From contig NZ_QUEM01000012.1 in NCBI RefSeq assembly GCF_003477995.1, positions 1 to 64,000 of the forward strand: DNA of 64,000 nucleotides, in the 5' to 3' direction. The stretch is from Bacteroides sp. OF04-15BH. Lineage in GTDB: Bacteria; Bacteroidota; Bacteroidia; Bacteroidales; Bacteroidaceae. The notes under the pieces were generated by a model. The model was not told where the DNA came from, searched no databases, and saw only the letters and a program-made list of their open reading frames with translations. Numbering within the stretch: position 1 is the first letter of the stretch; every line of letters starts with the position of its first letter. Both the position numbers and the translations under genes were made by a program. Below are positions 30,240 through 40,752 of this stretch, piece after piece.

Positions 30240-32726
30240 CTATTTTCCTTTAAATCCATAAATATTTCCGGCAAAGTCTGCCGCGAAAAACATATTGCCC
30301 GATACGGCCATTGTCGTCATGATGGGGGCGCCTACCTTGTGGCTCCACATCAGCGAACCGTCATGCCGGTTGATTCCGTATAAGGCACCATCGGAGGCTC
30401 CTACCAGCACCATGTCGCCGGACAATACCGGACTGCACTCTATCTGTGCAGCTTCTCCGTTTACATAAGGAGCCGTGTAAATCAATGCCTTTCCGGTACG
30501 GAATTTCCACTTTTCAGTCCAGTTGTGGCGGTCCAGCGCCACCAGACCGTTTTCGGCCGTTCCGAATATAATCTCCTCATCGGTCACCAAAGGAGTGGAC
30601 GTGACATCCACGGAATAAGGGAGTTCTTTCTCAAAAAGAATCTCACCTGTGGAAGGAGACAAAACGAACAACGACTTCAAGGACAGGAAATACATCAGTC
30701 CCTCAAACATGGCGGGGGAAGAAGCACGGTTTCTGATACCGTTCTCACTCTTGCCCCACAGCAACTGTCCGTTGTCCGCATCGTTGGCATACATGGCTCC
30801 CCACTGCACTCCACCAATCAGGACTTTCTCATCCGCACTCAAAGACAATGTGGCGGTAGTACCTTCGCGCTGCGCCCATCCGGTGTTCTGCCAAAGCAAA
30901 GTGCCCGTACGGGCATCCAGAGCGCACAGTCCCTTACCGGAGCCGGCAAAGACCCGCTCGCCCGAAGCCACAATACCGTCGTTCAGACTAGGAATATAAG
31001 CCACATCCAGCTTTTTCTCCCAAGCCAGCTTACCGCTCTCTGCATCCAAAGCATACAGATAGCCGTACACATCCTGAGCAAAAATCAATCCCTGTGTTCC
31101 TGCAATCGTATTCTTTACCGAAGCACGGGTTGCATATTTCCAAACAACCGTACCGTCTGCCGCATTCATGGCCACAATGGCTGCCTTGCCTGATTCGTTT
31201 TCATCAACCGAAGCCGCATAGACTTTATTCTTGTAGACAATCGGCGAAGACATATAGATGTTCGAACCGATATTGGTGCTCCAGGCCAGGGCAAACGGCA
31301 GGGCTACCGTATCCTTGGAAATACCGACGTGACGGGCATTCCCGGCCAGATTCGTCCAGTCTGTCGAAGTCCCGGCCGGCAAGCTATCGGATGCAAAGGT
31401 AAAGTATTTTTCTTGCACGGCCACTTCTCCGTTATGAAAATAAGCCGTAGCTTTCAGAGTCACCGTTCTGCCCCGGTATTTTTCCGGCAGTTTGGCTTTG
31501 CCACGCCAATTGAAATCGGTTGTCTGAGTCATCGCCTTGTCAGAAAGAATCTCTTTCTGTCCCACCCAGCAGGAGAACAGCACCTTGTCGGCCGTTGCTA
31601 CCGTAGCATAGGCATTTACCGAAACATTCAGTTCGCCATCCGCACGGACAGGGGCCTGCCCGTTCTGCACCGAAGCTATTTCCAGATGCCGGTCTATATA
31701 GGTGTATCGGAGTTCCGACTTTAAGTTTCCCTGTTTGTCCACATGGAGAGTACGGAAAGCTGACGTGGCATGGTCAATACCACCACGCGCCGGAGTAGAA
31801 GTACAGATGGCCAAAGCCTTTCCATGCCGGGTGATGTAATTGATATGCCAATGTCCGTATATCCAGGCTTTCAGATTGTGGGCATCCAGATCGATGGTCT
31901 TATCCGAACCGGCAGAAAAGATGTGCCGGTCGCCGGTTGTCCAGTAATCGTGGTTGAAGAACACGACAGGCGTGCCTTTCGGAATCTGGGCCAGATCGTT
32001 CTTCAGCCAGCGGTAAACGTCTTCTTTTGTATATCCGGGCCGGTAGTCTCCACCCCACATCGGGGTGACGATATAATGCATCTTGCCCACGTTGAACGAA
32101 TAATAGACCGGACCGTAAATCTTTTCAAAGAGTTCTTCACCGTATTTTCCGTTCACCAGGTCATGATTTCCGATGCAATAATACACTGGCAGATCCATAT
32201 TACCGTCATTCATCATCGGCTTGTGGGCCTTCAGTCCTTTCTCATAACAGATGTCACCGGTATGGACAATAAAGGCAGCCTGTTCGTTCCAGGCATAGTT
32301 CCGCAAGTCGTTCACCCAGTCCTCCTGCCCCACAGCCGAAGAGATTTCCGTATCGGAGATATGCACAAAACTATGTGCGCCGTCTTTCTTGACATGGGCT
32401 TCGTAGGGTTGCAAGGCAAAATCATAATGCTCCACGCCTTTTTCTATGGGATGATAATAGCGGGTAGCCTTATATCCGCTGGGCATGGAAACAAACAGAA
32501 AGCGCTCCCGGGCATGTCCGGGCAAGGAATAAGTACCGTCGGACAATGTTTTTGTCACATTCAAACCATCGGAAACCATCACGTTTCCCAAAACTTTCTC
32601 GCCTTTGTCATGTCGGCCGTTTCCATTAGTGTCTGCATAAACTTTTCCGCTATAGGCTTGTGCCTCCGAAGCGGCACACAGTCCCAACAAAACGGCAGAC
32701 ACCAGAGTGTTTAATCTTTTCATCAT
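30240..32726 (-). CDS. Secreted metallophosphoesterase fused to PQQ-type beta-propeller
   Basis: The 828-residue protein has a signal peptide ending near SEAQA, then a short prealbumin-like module ([18 protein letters not shown]). A calcineurin-type phosphoesterase domain follows, with [28 protein letters not shown] and YGHWHINY supplying the metal ligands. From about residue 460 a PQQ-like propeller begins, with repeats such as [19 protein letters not shown] and GTLLWQNTG. The enzyme domain probably hydrolyses a phosphoester in the periplasm or at the cell surface; the propeller may bind partner or substrate. The substrate is unknown. ATG 32723 is an equally good start. Confidence 0.88.
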   Translation of the reverse strand: MMKRLNTLVSAVLLGLCAASEAQAYSGKVYADTNGNGRHDKGEKVLGNVMVSDGLNVTKTLSDGTYSLPGHARERFLFVSMPSGYKATRYYHPIEKGVEHYDFALQPYEAHVKKDGAHSFVHISDTEISSAVGQEDWVNDLRNYAWNEQAAFIVHTGDICYEKGLKAHKPMMNDGNMDLPVYYCIGNHDLVNGKYGEELFEKIYGPVYYSFNVGKMHYIVTPMWGGDYRPGYTKEDVYRWLKNDLAQIPKGTPVVFFNHDYWTTGDRHIFSAGSDKTIDLDAHNLKAWIYGHWHINYITRHGKALAICTSTPARGGIDHATSAFRTLHVDKQGNLKSELRYTYIDRHLEIASVQNGQAPVRADGELNVSVNAYATVATADKVLFSCWVGQKEILSDKAMTQTTDFNWRGKAKLPEKYRGRTVTLKATAYFHNGEVAVQEKYFTFASDSLPAGTSTDWTNLAGNARHVGISKDTVALPFALAWSTNIGSNIYMSSPIVYKNKVYAASVDENESGKAAIVAMNAADGTVVWKYATRASVKNTIAGTQGLIFAQDVYGYLYALDAESGKLAWEKKLDVAYIPSLNDGIVASGERVFAGSGKGLCALDARTGTLLWQNTGWAQREGTTATLSLSADEKVLIGGVQWGAMYANDADNGQLLWGKSENGIRNRASSPAMFEGLMYFLSLKSLFVLSPSTGEILFEKELPYSVDVTSTPLVTDEEIIFGTAENGLVALDRHNWTEKWKFRTGKALIYTAPYVNGEAAQIECSPVLSGDMVLVGASDGALYGINRHDGSLMWSHKVGAPIMTTMAVSGNMFFAADFAGNIYGFKGK

Positions 32727-32740
32727 TAGTATTATTTGGG

Positions 32741-33721
32741 TTAATCAATAAAGTCAATATTCAGATCCTTGATAAAGGGCACCAAAGGGAAGATGCCTAT
32801 CGAGTCTTTCATCCCGATTTCCTTGGGAGTAGGAGGAATAAACTTTCCCTGCACGCCTTTCATGCGGGCCCCTTTATCTGTCAGAGTCACGATGCCATAC
32901 AAAGCTCTGTCGTAGGGAATGGAGCGGCTCAGCAGAGAGTAGCGGTCATTGATCTCCTTCGGATAACGCTTTTCCGTTTCCGACAACTGTTCTATCCAGA
33001 CATACGAAGCGCTGTTTATCTGCACATAGGTAATGCCTCCAATGTTTTTGATGTAGTTGCTGTGGTTATGCCCGCTGAATGCCAACACTACTTTTTGGAA
33101 TCCGCTCCGGCGGTTCTCTTCCTCCAGAATCTTACGGACTGCCTGTCCATTGTTCATAAACGTGTCGATACTCTGGTGGGAGAAAAGAATGCACTTCTTG
33201 GTGGTGGCTGCCAGATCAGCCTTCAGCCATTCCAGTTGTTCGGCATCAACAAAAGCACGCATCTTGGGGTTCACATAATAGTTTGCTTTGGAATACGGAA
33301 TATATCGGGTGCCATCATACAGATTGTTTCCGTCCAGCACAATGAAGTGAAACTCTCCCTGATCAAATGAGTAATAACGCCCGGGCATTTCCATACCCCG
33401 GACATATTCTTCCTTGGTGTATTTGTCCAGGTCATGATTTCCCAGAACGTGGAACTTCTTTCCCGGAAATCCTTCCCAGACTCGGCGATAGGGAGCATTC
33501 AGACTGTCCAGACGGATAAAGTCGCCCAACTGAATCAGGAAGTCCACCTTTTCGCGCCTGGCAGCATCTACCACCGCCTGCATGCGCTGCATACCGTCGG
33601 GCACATCCGGTGCATGCAGATCCGAAACAATGGCAAAACGCACCGGCTCATCTTTTTCCTGCGCAAAAGAACACAGATTGAAACAGAAGAGAATGAAAAA
33701 AATACGTTTAAAAAAGTTCAT
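32741..33721 (-). CDS. Secreted metallophosphoesterase
   Basis: This 326-residue protein has a signal peptide (cleavage near FCFNLCSFA-Q) and a calcineurin-like phosphoesterase domain. The metal ligands sit in IVSDLHA (Asp34, His36), QLGDFIRLD, VLGNHDLD, FSHQS and FSGHNHSNY. It lies 14 bases before the larger phosphoesterase-propeller gene, so the two form an operon and may act on the same or sequential substrates. The family includes phosphodiesterases and acid phosphatases; the sequence does not decide. Confidence 0.88.
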   Translation of the reverse strand: MNFFKRIFFILFCFNLCSFAQEKDEPVRFAIVSDLHAPDVPDGMQRMQAVVDAARREKVDFLIQLGDFIRLDSLNAPYRRVWEGFPGKKFHVLGNHDLDKYTKEEYVRGMEMPGRYYSFDQGEFHFIVLDGNNLYDGTRYIPYSKANYYVNPKMRAFVDAEQLEWLKADLAATTKKCILFSHQSIDTFMNNGQAVRKILEEENRRSGFQKVVLAFSGHNHSNYIKNIGGITYVQINSASYVWIEQLSETEKRYPKEINDRYSLLSRSIPYDRALYGIVTLTDKGARMKGVQGKFIPPTPKEIGMKDSIGIFPLVPFIKDLNIDFID

Positions 33722-33759
33722 AGCTTGTTTTATTAGATTTATTGTTATCAGAATAAATC

Positions 33760-33767
33760 CAAAGATA
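33760..33767 (-). promoter_or_regulatory. Promoter -7 box of the phosphoesterase operon
   Basis: The minus strand reads TATCTTTG about 38 bases before the start at 33721. The unit probably includes both phosphoesterases and rnhB. Confidence 0.65.
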
Positions 33768-33839
33768 GGTATTTATCGAATAAAATCAAACCGGGGAAGT
33801 TATTTTTCCCGGAAAGCGGAAACAGCAGAAAGACCCGAA

Positions 33840-33881
33840 AAAATGATGCTGATGACTTTTTCATTTCATCAGCATCATTTT
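33840..33881. repeat. 16-base perfect inverted repeat upstream of lysO
   Basis: AAAATGATGCTGATGA (33840-33855) and TCATCAGCATCATTTT (33866-33881) form a perfect stem with a ten-base loop. A third partial copy, ATCATCAGCATGA, follows at 33887-33899. The repeat lies between the divergent phosphoesterase and lysO promoters. It may be an operator for a regulator or a terminator; it has T-runs on both sides. Confidence 0.7.
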
Positions 33882-33955
33882 TCAAAATCATCAGCATGAA
33901 ATTATGTAAAGGGCAAAGAGGCGTTTTTTTGCTTTCAGAAGCGAAAAAAAATTCC

Positions 33956-33963
33956 GACCTTTG
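33956..33963 (+). promoter_or_regulatory. Degenerate -7 box at the lysO start
   Basis: GACCTTTG differs from TAnnTTTG at its first base and ends five bases before the ATG. If used, the mRNA would be nearly leaderless. Confidence 0.3.
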
Positions 33964-33968
33964 CCGGC

Positions 33969-34889
33969 ATGATTATCGTATTGCTTTGTTTATGGGTGAG
34001 CGCCGCATTGGGCTACATCCTCCGTCGACACCCCTGGCACTGGGTGTCTTCCATGACAACTTATATCATCTGGCTTCTGCTCTTCCTGCTCGGTATGGAA
34101 GTGGGATCCAACCGTACGCTCATCGCCTCGCTCGGCACATTGGGCGTGGAGAGTGCCGTGGCAGCCCTGTTTATGGTAGCAGGCAGCTGTGTGGCGGCCT
34201 TGCTGTTTTACAAAAGCATCGGCAAGATGAAACGCGAAAGTGCCGAAACAGGTAACCCGGAAAAGGCTCCGTCGCTCTCACATCAAATGAAGGACAGTCT
34301 GATTATTGTAGGTTTCTTTCTGCTGGGACTGGTCTCGGGCTACAGTCTGCCCCGCCCGCCTCTGCCGGCTGACGCCGGATATATCACGCTCTGCGTGCTG
34401 ATGGGCAGTGTGGGTTTCTCCATCGGACAGAATGACGAGGTGCGCCGCAGCATCCGCCGGCTGGACCGCCGACTGATGCTCCTGCCGCTGGTGACGATTC
34501 TCGGCACCTGGGGCGGCATGCTGGCCGTGTGTGCCCTGATTCCCCGCATCGGAGTAGCGGACTGGATGGCTGTGGGTTCGGGCTTCGGATACTACTCGCT
34601 GTCGGGCATCATGATTTCGGAACTGCGTGGAGCGGAAATCGGTACCATAGCGCTGATGAGCAACATTCTGCGTGAAATCATCACACTGGTTGGCGCACCG
34701 CTGCTGGCACGCTGGTTCGGTCCGCTGGCTCCCATCACGGCCGGAGGATGCACCACGGAGGATACTACCCTGCCGGTCATTGCCCGTACGTGCGGACGTG
34801 CGCTCGTTCCGGTGAGCATCTTCCACGGACTTACCATCGACTTCTCCGTACCGTTTCTCATTTCCTTTTTCTGCTCATTGGCCGGATAA
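33969..34889 (+). CDS. lysO: LysO family L-lysine exporter
   Basis: LysO (YbjE, DUF340) exports L-lysine and toxic lysine analogues in E. coli. The 306-residue protein has about eight membrane segments and the family signatures LFLLGMEVGSNR in the N-terminal half. The C-terminal half has GSGFGYYSLSGIMISEL and GGCTTEDTTLPVI. The start ATG 33969 opens directly into the first membrane segment. A degenerate -7 box GACCTTTG at 33956-33963 would leave almost no leader. The downstream crp-type gene is convergent, five bases away. Confidence 0.9.
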   Translation: MIIVLLCLWVSAALGYILRRHPWHWVSSMTTYIIWLLLFLLGMEVGSNRTLIASLGTLGVESAVAALFMVAGSCVAALLFYKSIGKMKRESAETGNPEKAPSLSHQMKDSLIIVGFFLLGLVSGYSLPRPPLPADAGYITLCVLMGSVGFSIGQNDEVRRSIRRLDRRLMLLPLVTILGTWGGMLAVCALIPRIGVADWMAVGSGFGYYSLSGIMISELRGAEIGTIALMSNILREIITLVGAPLLARWFGPLAPITAGGCTTEDTTLPVIARTCGRALVPVSIFHGLTIDFSVPFLISFFCSLAG

Positions 34890-34893
34890 CCGG

Positions 34894-35481
34894 TCAGTCC
34901 TCCTGCCGTCCGGCCAGTTCGGCACGGATGCGGCTCAGCGACTGAGGCGTGATCCACAGATAGGAGGCAATGTATTTCAGAGGAACGTAAAGCAGCAGCT
35001 CGGGATTGTCCTCCAACAGGCGCAGATAGCGCTCCTTGGCACGGGGCACAGCGGTGCTGATGAGCCAGGTTTCCAAATCGAGAAACTGACGTTCGAACAG
35101 GATGCGCCCAAAATTGGCGGCCTGCACGGAGCTGGAAAACCATTCCTCCAGCTCTGTACGCGAAATAGCATACAATTCACTGTCGCTCATCGCCTCAATG
35201 GTGATGAGCGATTTTCGTCTTCCGGCATAGCCCCAGATGGAAAAGACAGCTTCTCCCGCCGAAGCGAACCAAAGGGACTGGTCGGTGCCGTCATCATTCA
35301 CAAACGACCCGCGCCAGATGCCGCTGGCAATGATATAGAAATGGCTGTTACTCTCTCCTTCGCGCACCAGGAAACTGCCACGGGGATAGGACACGGGGGT
35401 CATGCGCTCGAGCAAACGGGCGGCATCGTTTGCCGTAATGGCATATTTGCTGCAAAAGCGCTCCAAAACTTCTTGCTTCAT
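34894..35481 (-). CDS. Crp/Fnr family transcriptional regulator
   Basis: The 195-residue protein has a cyclic-nucleotide-binding-type beta barrel (about residues 25-120, with FLVREGESNSHFYIIASGIW) and a C-terminal helix-turn-helix (VPLKYIASYLWITPQSLSRI, about 165-185). Bacteroidetes have many such regulators of unknown ligand, often beside efflux genes. It stands 40 bases after the MATE exporter gene in the same direction, with its own promoter box at 35510-35517. It may regulate that gene or lysO; this is inference. Confidence 0.88.
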   Translation of the reverse strand: MKQEVLERFCSKYAITANDAARLLERMTPVSYPRGSFLVREGESNSHFYIIASGIWRGSFVNDDGTDQSLWFASAGEAVFSIWGYAGRRKSLITIEAMSDSELYAISRTELEEWFSSSVQAANFGRILFERQFLDLETWLISTAVPRAKERYLRLLEDNPELLLYVPLKYIASYLWITPQSLSRIRAELAGRQED

Positions 35482-35509
35482 CGGATTTTCTCATGATTCT
35501 TTCCTCCGG

Positions 35510-35517
35510 CAAAGATA
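35510..35517 (-). promoter_or_regulatory. Promoter -7 box of the Crp-type regulator
   Basis: The minus strand reads TATCTTTG, five bases beyond the end of the MATE gene and 28 bases before the regulator's start. Confidence 0.6.
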
Positions 35518-35521
35518 GCCA

Positions 35522-36874
35522 TCATTTCTCTCGGCGGCAATAAACGGTGACCAAAAAAAGAAAAGTCAGCAGCTCGGCCATCGGTACGGCCAGCCAGATG
35601 CCGGCAGCCCCCAGCCAAAGAGGAAGCAGCCCGAAGCAAAGCACAATAAAGACAAAACCGCGCAGCAGGGTGATGAGCAGGGCCATGCGGTCGCGCTCCA
35701 GACTCTGAAAATAGCCGATGCTCACAATGTTCACGCCAAAGAATACAAAGCCGCAGGCAAACAGGGGCAGTCCCTCCACGGCCAGAGCATAGGCCGGATA
35801 ATGAGGCTCGAGAAACCAACGGACAATCTGGGGACTGAACAGGGCGGTGACCGCCAGACAGAGCGCTCCGGCGGCTACGGCAGTAATCAGTGCCTGGCGC
35901 AAGGCCTGATGCACGCGCCCGCGGGCACCGCATCCGTGGTTGTAGCTCAGGATGGGCTGTGCCGACTGGGCAATGGCATTATAGACCATAAAGATGATGG
36001 GAAAGAAGTAGCAGGCTATGCTGAATGCGGCCACTCCGTCCTCATGCAGATAGTGCATGAACACGTAGTTGCCTACAAACATCATGGTGGCAATAGCGGC
36101 CTCACAAAGGAAAGAGGAAAGTCCCAGACGCATTATGGTACGGGTGTGGCGGCACAACTGTCGCCATCCGCTGCGGGTACGTTGCAAGGACATCAGACGC
36201 AGGGTGATGTCGGGACGCAACAGATAGCCCACAATCATCAGCGCACCGAGGATATAGCCCAGACTGGTGGCCAGAGCCGCACCCATCATGCCCCACCCCA
36301 GTCCGAAGATGAACCAGTAGTCGAGAGCGATATTTATGAGTGCGGGCACCACATTGCAGAGCATGGCATAGCGGGGCGACCCGTCGAGCCGCACAAAGAA
36401 CATACCCGAATTGAGCAGAGCACTGAACACAAAGAAAGGCAGAAACCAGTGCATATATTCCAATGCCAACGGGAGCAGACGCTCCGAACTTCCGAAAAAA
36501 CGGGCCACCTGCGGGGCAAAACAAAGCACGATGCCCCAAAGCAAGACCAGCAGCAACGAACCGACACACACGGACTGGGTGATGTAGGCACGGGCCAGAC
36601 GCTCTCTGCCACGCGAAAGGGCTATGGAAGCGGCTACCGAAGCGCCCACTCCGAACATCAGTCCGATACCAGTATTTATCAGGAACAAAGGGGCTGTGAT
36701 ATTTACTGCGGCCAGGGCATCGCTGCCGATACCGCGCCCCACAAAGATGCCGTCGGTAATGACGAACACGGCCGAAAAGACCATTCCCAACAGCGTGGGG
36801 AAAAACAGTTTGCGAAACAGGCGCGACACTTCCATCGTGCCGAAATCAAGTGTTTCCTTCACATTCTCTTTCAT
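35522..36874 (-). CDS. MATE family efflux transporter
   Basis: MATE proteins export cationic drugs or metabolites in exchange for Na+ or H+. The 450-residue protein has twelve predicted membrane segments in two similar halves. Typical blocks include FRKLFFPTLLGMVFSAVF, ITDGIFVGRGIGSDALAAVN and AQPILSYNHG. I chose ATG 36874 over the upstream ATG 36934, because AGGAAG precedes it and because the promoter box at 36900-36907 lies inside the longer version. The substrate is unknown. Confidence 0.92.
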   Translation of the reverse strand: MKENVKETLDFGTMEVSRLFRKLFFPTLLGMVFSAVFVITDGIFVGRGIGSDALAAVNITAPLFLINTGIGLMFGVGASVAASIALSRGRERLARAYITQSVCVGSLLLVLLWGIVLCFAPQVARFFGSSERLLPLALEYMHWFLPFFVFSALLNSGMFFVRLDGSPRYAMLCNVVPALINIALDYWFIFGLGWGMMGAALATSLGYILGALMIVGYLLRPDITLRLMSLQRTRSGWRQLCRHTRTIMRLGLSSFLCEAAIATMMFVGNYVFMHYLHEDGVAAFSIACYFFPIIFMVYNAIAQSAQPILSYNHGCGARGRVHQALRQALITAVAAGALCLAVTALFSPQIVRWFLEPHYPAYALAVEGLPLFACGFVFFGVNIVSIGYFQSLERDRMALLITLLRGFVFIVLCFGLLPLWLGAAGIWLAVPMAELLTFLFLVTVYCRREK

Positions 36875-36899
36875 AAACTTCCTACTCTTTTTTTGACGG

Positions 36900-36907
36900 C
36901 AAATGTA
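36900..36907 (-). promoter_or_regulatory. Promoter -7 box of the MATE gene
   Basis: The minus strand reads TACATTTG, 25 bases before ATG 36874. Confidence 0.6.
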
Positions 36908-36986
36908 GGAAGGGGAAACGGCATAACGCTTCACATTTGGTAAAAAATGCGTTGTGCCTCTAAAAAGAGGAACCTTGGATTTTTCT

Positions 36987-37046
36987 AAAAAAAACAGCCG
37001 TATTCCACAGCTCTGGCACAGGGCACAGAACCATAGAATACGGCTG
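36987..37046 (-). terminator. Terminator of the suf operon
   Basis: CAGCCGTATTC (36995-37005) and GAATACGGCTG (37036-37046) form a perfect 11-base stem with a 30-base loop. On the minus strand the stem runs into a T8 tract. It is 40 bases after the sufS stop. Confidence 0.85.
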
Positions 37047-37086
37047 CCTGAAAAGGGTTATACTGCGTATTACTTTTCAAAAAGAA

Positions 37087-38304
37087 TCAGAACATACGGG
37101 CCACACGGCGGATACCGGCTACCAGCGCATCGACTTCCTCAAAGGTGTTGTAAAGACCGAAGCTGGCGCGCACGGTGCCTTCGATGCCCATACGGTGCAT
37201 CAGCGGCTCGGCACAGTGGTGACCGGTGCGCACGGCAATGCCCAGACGGTCGAGCAACGTACCTAAATCCAGGTGATGGATATCGCCCACCAGGAAGGAA
37301 ATCACAGCATCTTTATGCTTTGGTGTACCGATGAAACGCATGCCTTCAATAGTGGCCATCTGCTCCATCGCATAGCGGGTGAGCTCCTGTTCATGAGCAT
37401 AGATATTGTCCATGCCCAAGGCGGTTACGTAATCCAACGCATGAGCCAGACCGGTAGTCGCTACATAATCGGGTGTTCCGGCCTCGAACTTATAGGGAAG
37501 CTCGTTGAATGTGGTGCGCTCGAAGCTGACATTCTGAATCATCTCACCGCCACCCATATACGGAGGCAAACGGTCGAGCCATTCTTCCTTGCCATAAAGC
37601 ACACCGATACCCGTAGGACCGTAAATCTTATGTCCGCTGAATGCAAAGAAATCGCAATCCAGATCCTGCACGTCTACCGCAAAGTGGGGAGTACTCTGGG
37701 CACCGTCTACCAGCACGGGGACTCCGTGGGCGTGAGCCGTACGAATCATCTCTTTCACGGGATTGACTGTGCCGAGCACATTGCTCACGTGGGTGATGCT
37801 CACCAGACGGGTGCGCTCGTTGAACAGCTTTTCGTATTCGTCCAAACGGAGCTCGCCTTCGTCGGTAATGGGGATCACGCGCAGACGGATGCCTTTGCGG
37901 GCCTGAACCAACTGCCAGCTCACAATGTTGGAGTGATGTTCCATCTCACTCACAATCACTTCATCGCCTTCCTTCAGAATGGCATCGCCAAAGGTCGTGG
38001 CCACCAGATTGATACTTTCCGTAGTGCCACGGGTGAAGACGATTTCGGCCGTAGAACGGGCATTCAGAAAGCAGCGCACGGTTTCACGGGCCTGCTCATG
38101 CAGTTCGGTTGCCTGTTGTGAAAGGAAATGCACTCCGCGATGCACGTTGGCATTCACATTATAGTATTCGTGCGTCATGGCTTCCACCACCGAACGGGGC
38201 TTTTGTGTCGTTGCGCCATTGTCCAGATAGACCAAAGGCTTGCCATACACCTCACGTCCCAGAATGGGGAAATCCTCACGAATCTTGTTAATATCGTAAC
38301 TCAT
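37087..38304 (-). CDS. sufS: Cysteine desulfurase SufS
   Basis: SufS removes sulfur from cysteine with pyridoxal phosphate and hands it to the SufBCD scaffold. From ATG 38304 it has 405 residues. The PLP lysine is Lys226 in AFSGHKIYGPTG and the persulfide cysteine is Cys364 in RTGHHCAEPL, the class II arrangement. The open frame runs 19 codons further upstream (to 38361), but the family starts at MSYDINKIREDFP. No SufE or SufU partner gene is visible in this operon. Confidence 0.96.
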   Translation of the reverse strand: MSYDINKIREDFPILGREVYGKPLVYLDNGATTQKPRSVVEAMTHEYYNVNANVHRGVHFLSQQATELHEQARETVRCFLNARSTAEIVFTRGTTESINLVATTFGDAILKEGDEVIVSEMEHHSNIVSWQLVQARKGIRLRVIPITDEGELRLDEYEKLFNERTRLVSITHVSNVLGTVNPVKEMIRTAHAHGVPVLVDGAQSTPHFAVDVQDLDCDFFAFSGHKIYGPTGIGVLYGKEEWLDRLPPYMGGGEMIQNVSFERTTFNELPYKFEAGTPDYVATTGLAHALDYVTALGMDNIYAHEQELTRYAMEQMATIEGMRFIGTPKHKDAVISFLVGDIHHLDLGTLLDRLGIAVRTGHHCAEPLMHRMGIEGTVRASFGLYNTFEEVDALVAGIRRVARMF

Positions 38305-38382
38305 AATCTTCTCTTGTTTTCTTATATCTTTTTTCTCCGGAGGAGGAATGCGGCACATCATCCGTGCACCACAAAGTTCTGC

Positions 38383-39726
38383 TTACTTGCAGATCTTGCA
38401 ACCGGAGCAACGGCTCAACTCGCCGCGGAAACGCTTCTCCACCAGATGATGCAGACGGTCGCGCAAAGCATCAATGGCAATGCAGTCGATCACCTCGCCG
38501 GCAAAGGCAAAGCGCAGAAGCATCTGGGCCTCTTCACGTGAGATACCGCGCTGCTGCATGTAGAACAGAGCCTGTTCGTTCAACTGTCCCACAGTGGAAC
38601 CGTGGCTACACTTCACATCGTCGGCATAAATCTCGAGCATGGGCTGTGCGTACATACGGGCTTCCTTAGTGGCACACAGATTGGCGTTGCGCTCGTTGGA
38701 AACGGTGTGCTGTGCGTTCTCGCGCACCAAAATGCGGCCGGCAAAAGCACCCACGGCCTGATCATCGAGCACATATTTATAAAGCTGGTTGCTGGTGCAA
38801 TGGCTCACACGGTGGTCAATCAAGGTGTTGTGATCCACGTGCTGCTGCTTGTCGGCAATGACACAACCGTAGAGGTTGGTCTCGGCACGCTCGCCCGAAA
38901 GGGTCACTTCACTGCGGTTGCGGGTCAGTCCGTTGTGCAGGGTGATGGTATTGAGCGACACGTTGCTGTCGGCCTGCTGGTCTACATACAGATTACCGAA
39001 GCGTTTGTTCTTCACATGAGTCTCCTCCAGTTCATAGAGTTGCAGACGGGCATTGTTTCCGACATATACCTCAGCAATCTGAGTAGTCAGGAACGAACGG
39101 TCATCGGCAGCATGGTCACAGAACAGAATGCGGGCCTCAGCGTTGTCTTCCAACACGATGAGCACACGACGGTTCACCATCAGGTCTACATCCGAACGCA
39201 GGATATTCACAATCTGCAAGGTGCGCTCGGCCACAACACCACGGGGCACATACACAAAGAGTCCGTCCTGAGCCAACATGGTGTTCAGCGCATTGAGGGC
39301 ATCTTTTCCCGTGCGGGCCTGCTTGCCATAGTAGCGCGCCACCAACTCGGGATACTGCTGTGCCGCCTCGTGCAGGGAGCACACAATCATTCCTTCGGGC
39401 AGGGCCACTGCCGGCTGTATCTTGCTATAGAAGGCATCATTGACCATAAAATAGAGTGAGGTGCTCAGGTTAGGCACATCGCACTTGAACACTTCATAGG
39501 GATTGACCGGAATGTCCAGGCGATTCAGGTTCACTCCGTAATCGGGTGCAAAGGCTGCCGGTACATCGGTGTACTTGTAGCGCTCCACCTTCTGCGTGGG
39601 AAATCCCTGCTGAAGAAAATCCTGAAATGCCTGTTCGCGCAGGGCATTCAGAACCGGAGCACTGTGGCTGTCGATCATCGTGCGGCACTGGCGGAACAGA
39701 TCGATATATTGTTGTTCACTATTCAT
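38383..39726 (-). CDS. sufD: Iron-sulfur assembly scaffold protein SufD
   Basis: SufD forms the SufBC2D complex on which Fe-S clusters are built. The 447-residue protein has the SufBD beta-helix core (NTITLHNGLTRNRSEVTLSG, VDHNTLIDHRVSHCTSNQLY) and the C-terminal KCSHGSTVGQLNEQALFYM motif, whose histidine takes part in cluster assembly in E. coli SufD. It sits between sufC and sufS. A 239-base gap separates it from sufC. Confidence 0.93.
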   Translation of the reverse strand: MNSEQQYIDLFRQCRTMIDSHSAPVLNALREQAFQDFLQQGFPTQKVERYKYTDVPAAFAPDYGVNLNRLDIPVNPYEVFKCDVPNLSTSLYFMVNDAFYSKIQPAVALPEGMIVCSLHEAAQQYPELVARYYGKQARTGKDALNALNTMLAQDGLFVYVPRGVVAERTLQIVNILRSDVDLMVNRRVLIVLEDNAEARILFCDHAADDRSFLTTQIAEVYVGNNARLQLYELEETHVKNKRFGNLYVDQQADSNVSLNTITLHNGLTRNRSEVTLSGERAETNLYGCVIADKQQHVDHNTLIDHRVSHCTSNQLYKYVLDDQAVGAFAGRILVRENAQHTVSNERNANLCATKEARMYAQPMLEIYADDVKCSHGSTVGQLNEQALFYMQQRGISREEAQMLLRFAFAGEVIDCIAIDALRDRLHHLVEKRFRGELSRCSGCKICK

Positions 39727-39965
39727 TCTTTCTTCGTTTTTTAAAATTCAAACTCTTGTTTGCATCTGGATGCTTGGTCTAACGGGTTTTCCGGACCGGA
39801 ATCCTACAGGAATTCCGATAGCCGCGACATGTGTCCGCAACCGCTGACGCTGTTTTTTCAACAGGTGGATAGGATTTGCCGCCGGGCTTGAACATTTGAG
39901 CAGCCTGCTGGGCGCATGCCGCCACAAACAGAAAACCGGAAGACCATTTCTTGCACCAAACCGGA
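39727..39965 (-). other. 239-base gap inside the suf operon
   Basis: Other genes of this operon are 80 bases apart or less. No convincing gene is seen. A minus-strand frame of 77 codons (39779-40012) starts inside sufC and lacks family features. A short inverted repeat around GGAATCC/GGATTCC type sequences near 39800 is weak. Confidence 0.3.
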
Positions 39966-40718
<753 letters not shown>

Positions 40719-40752
40719 CATAATAGTCGTTGATTTTGTAGAAAAATAAACA

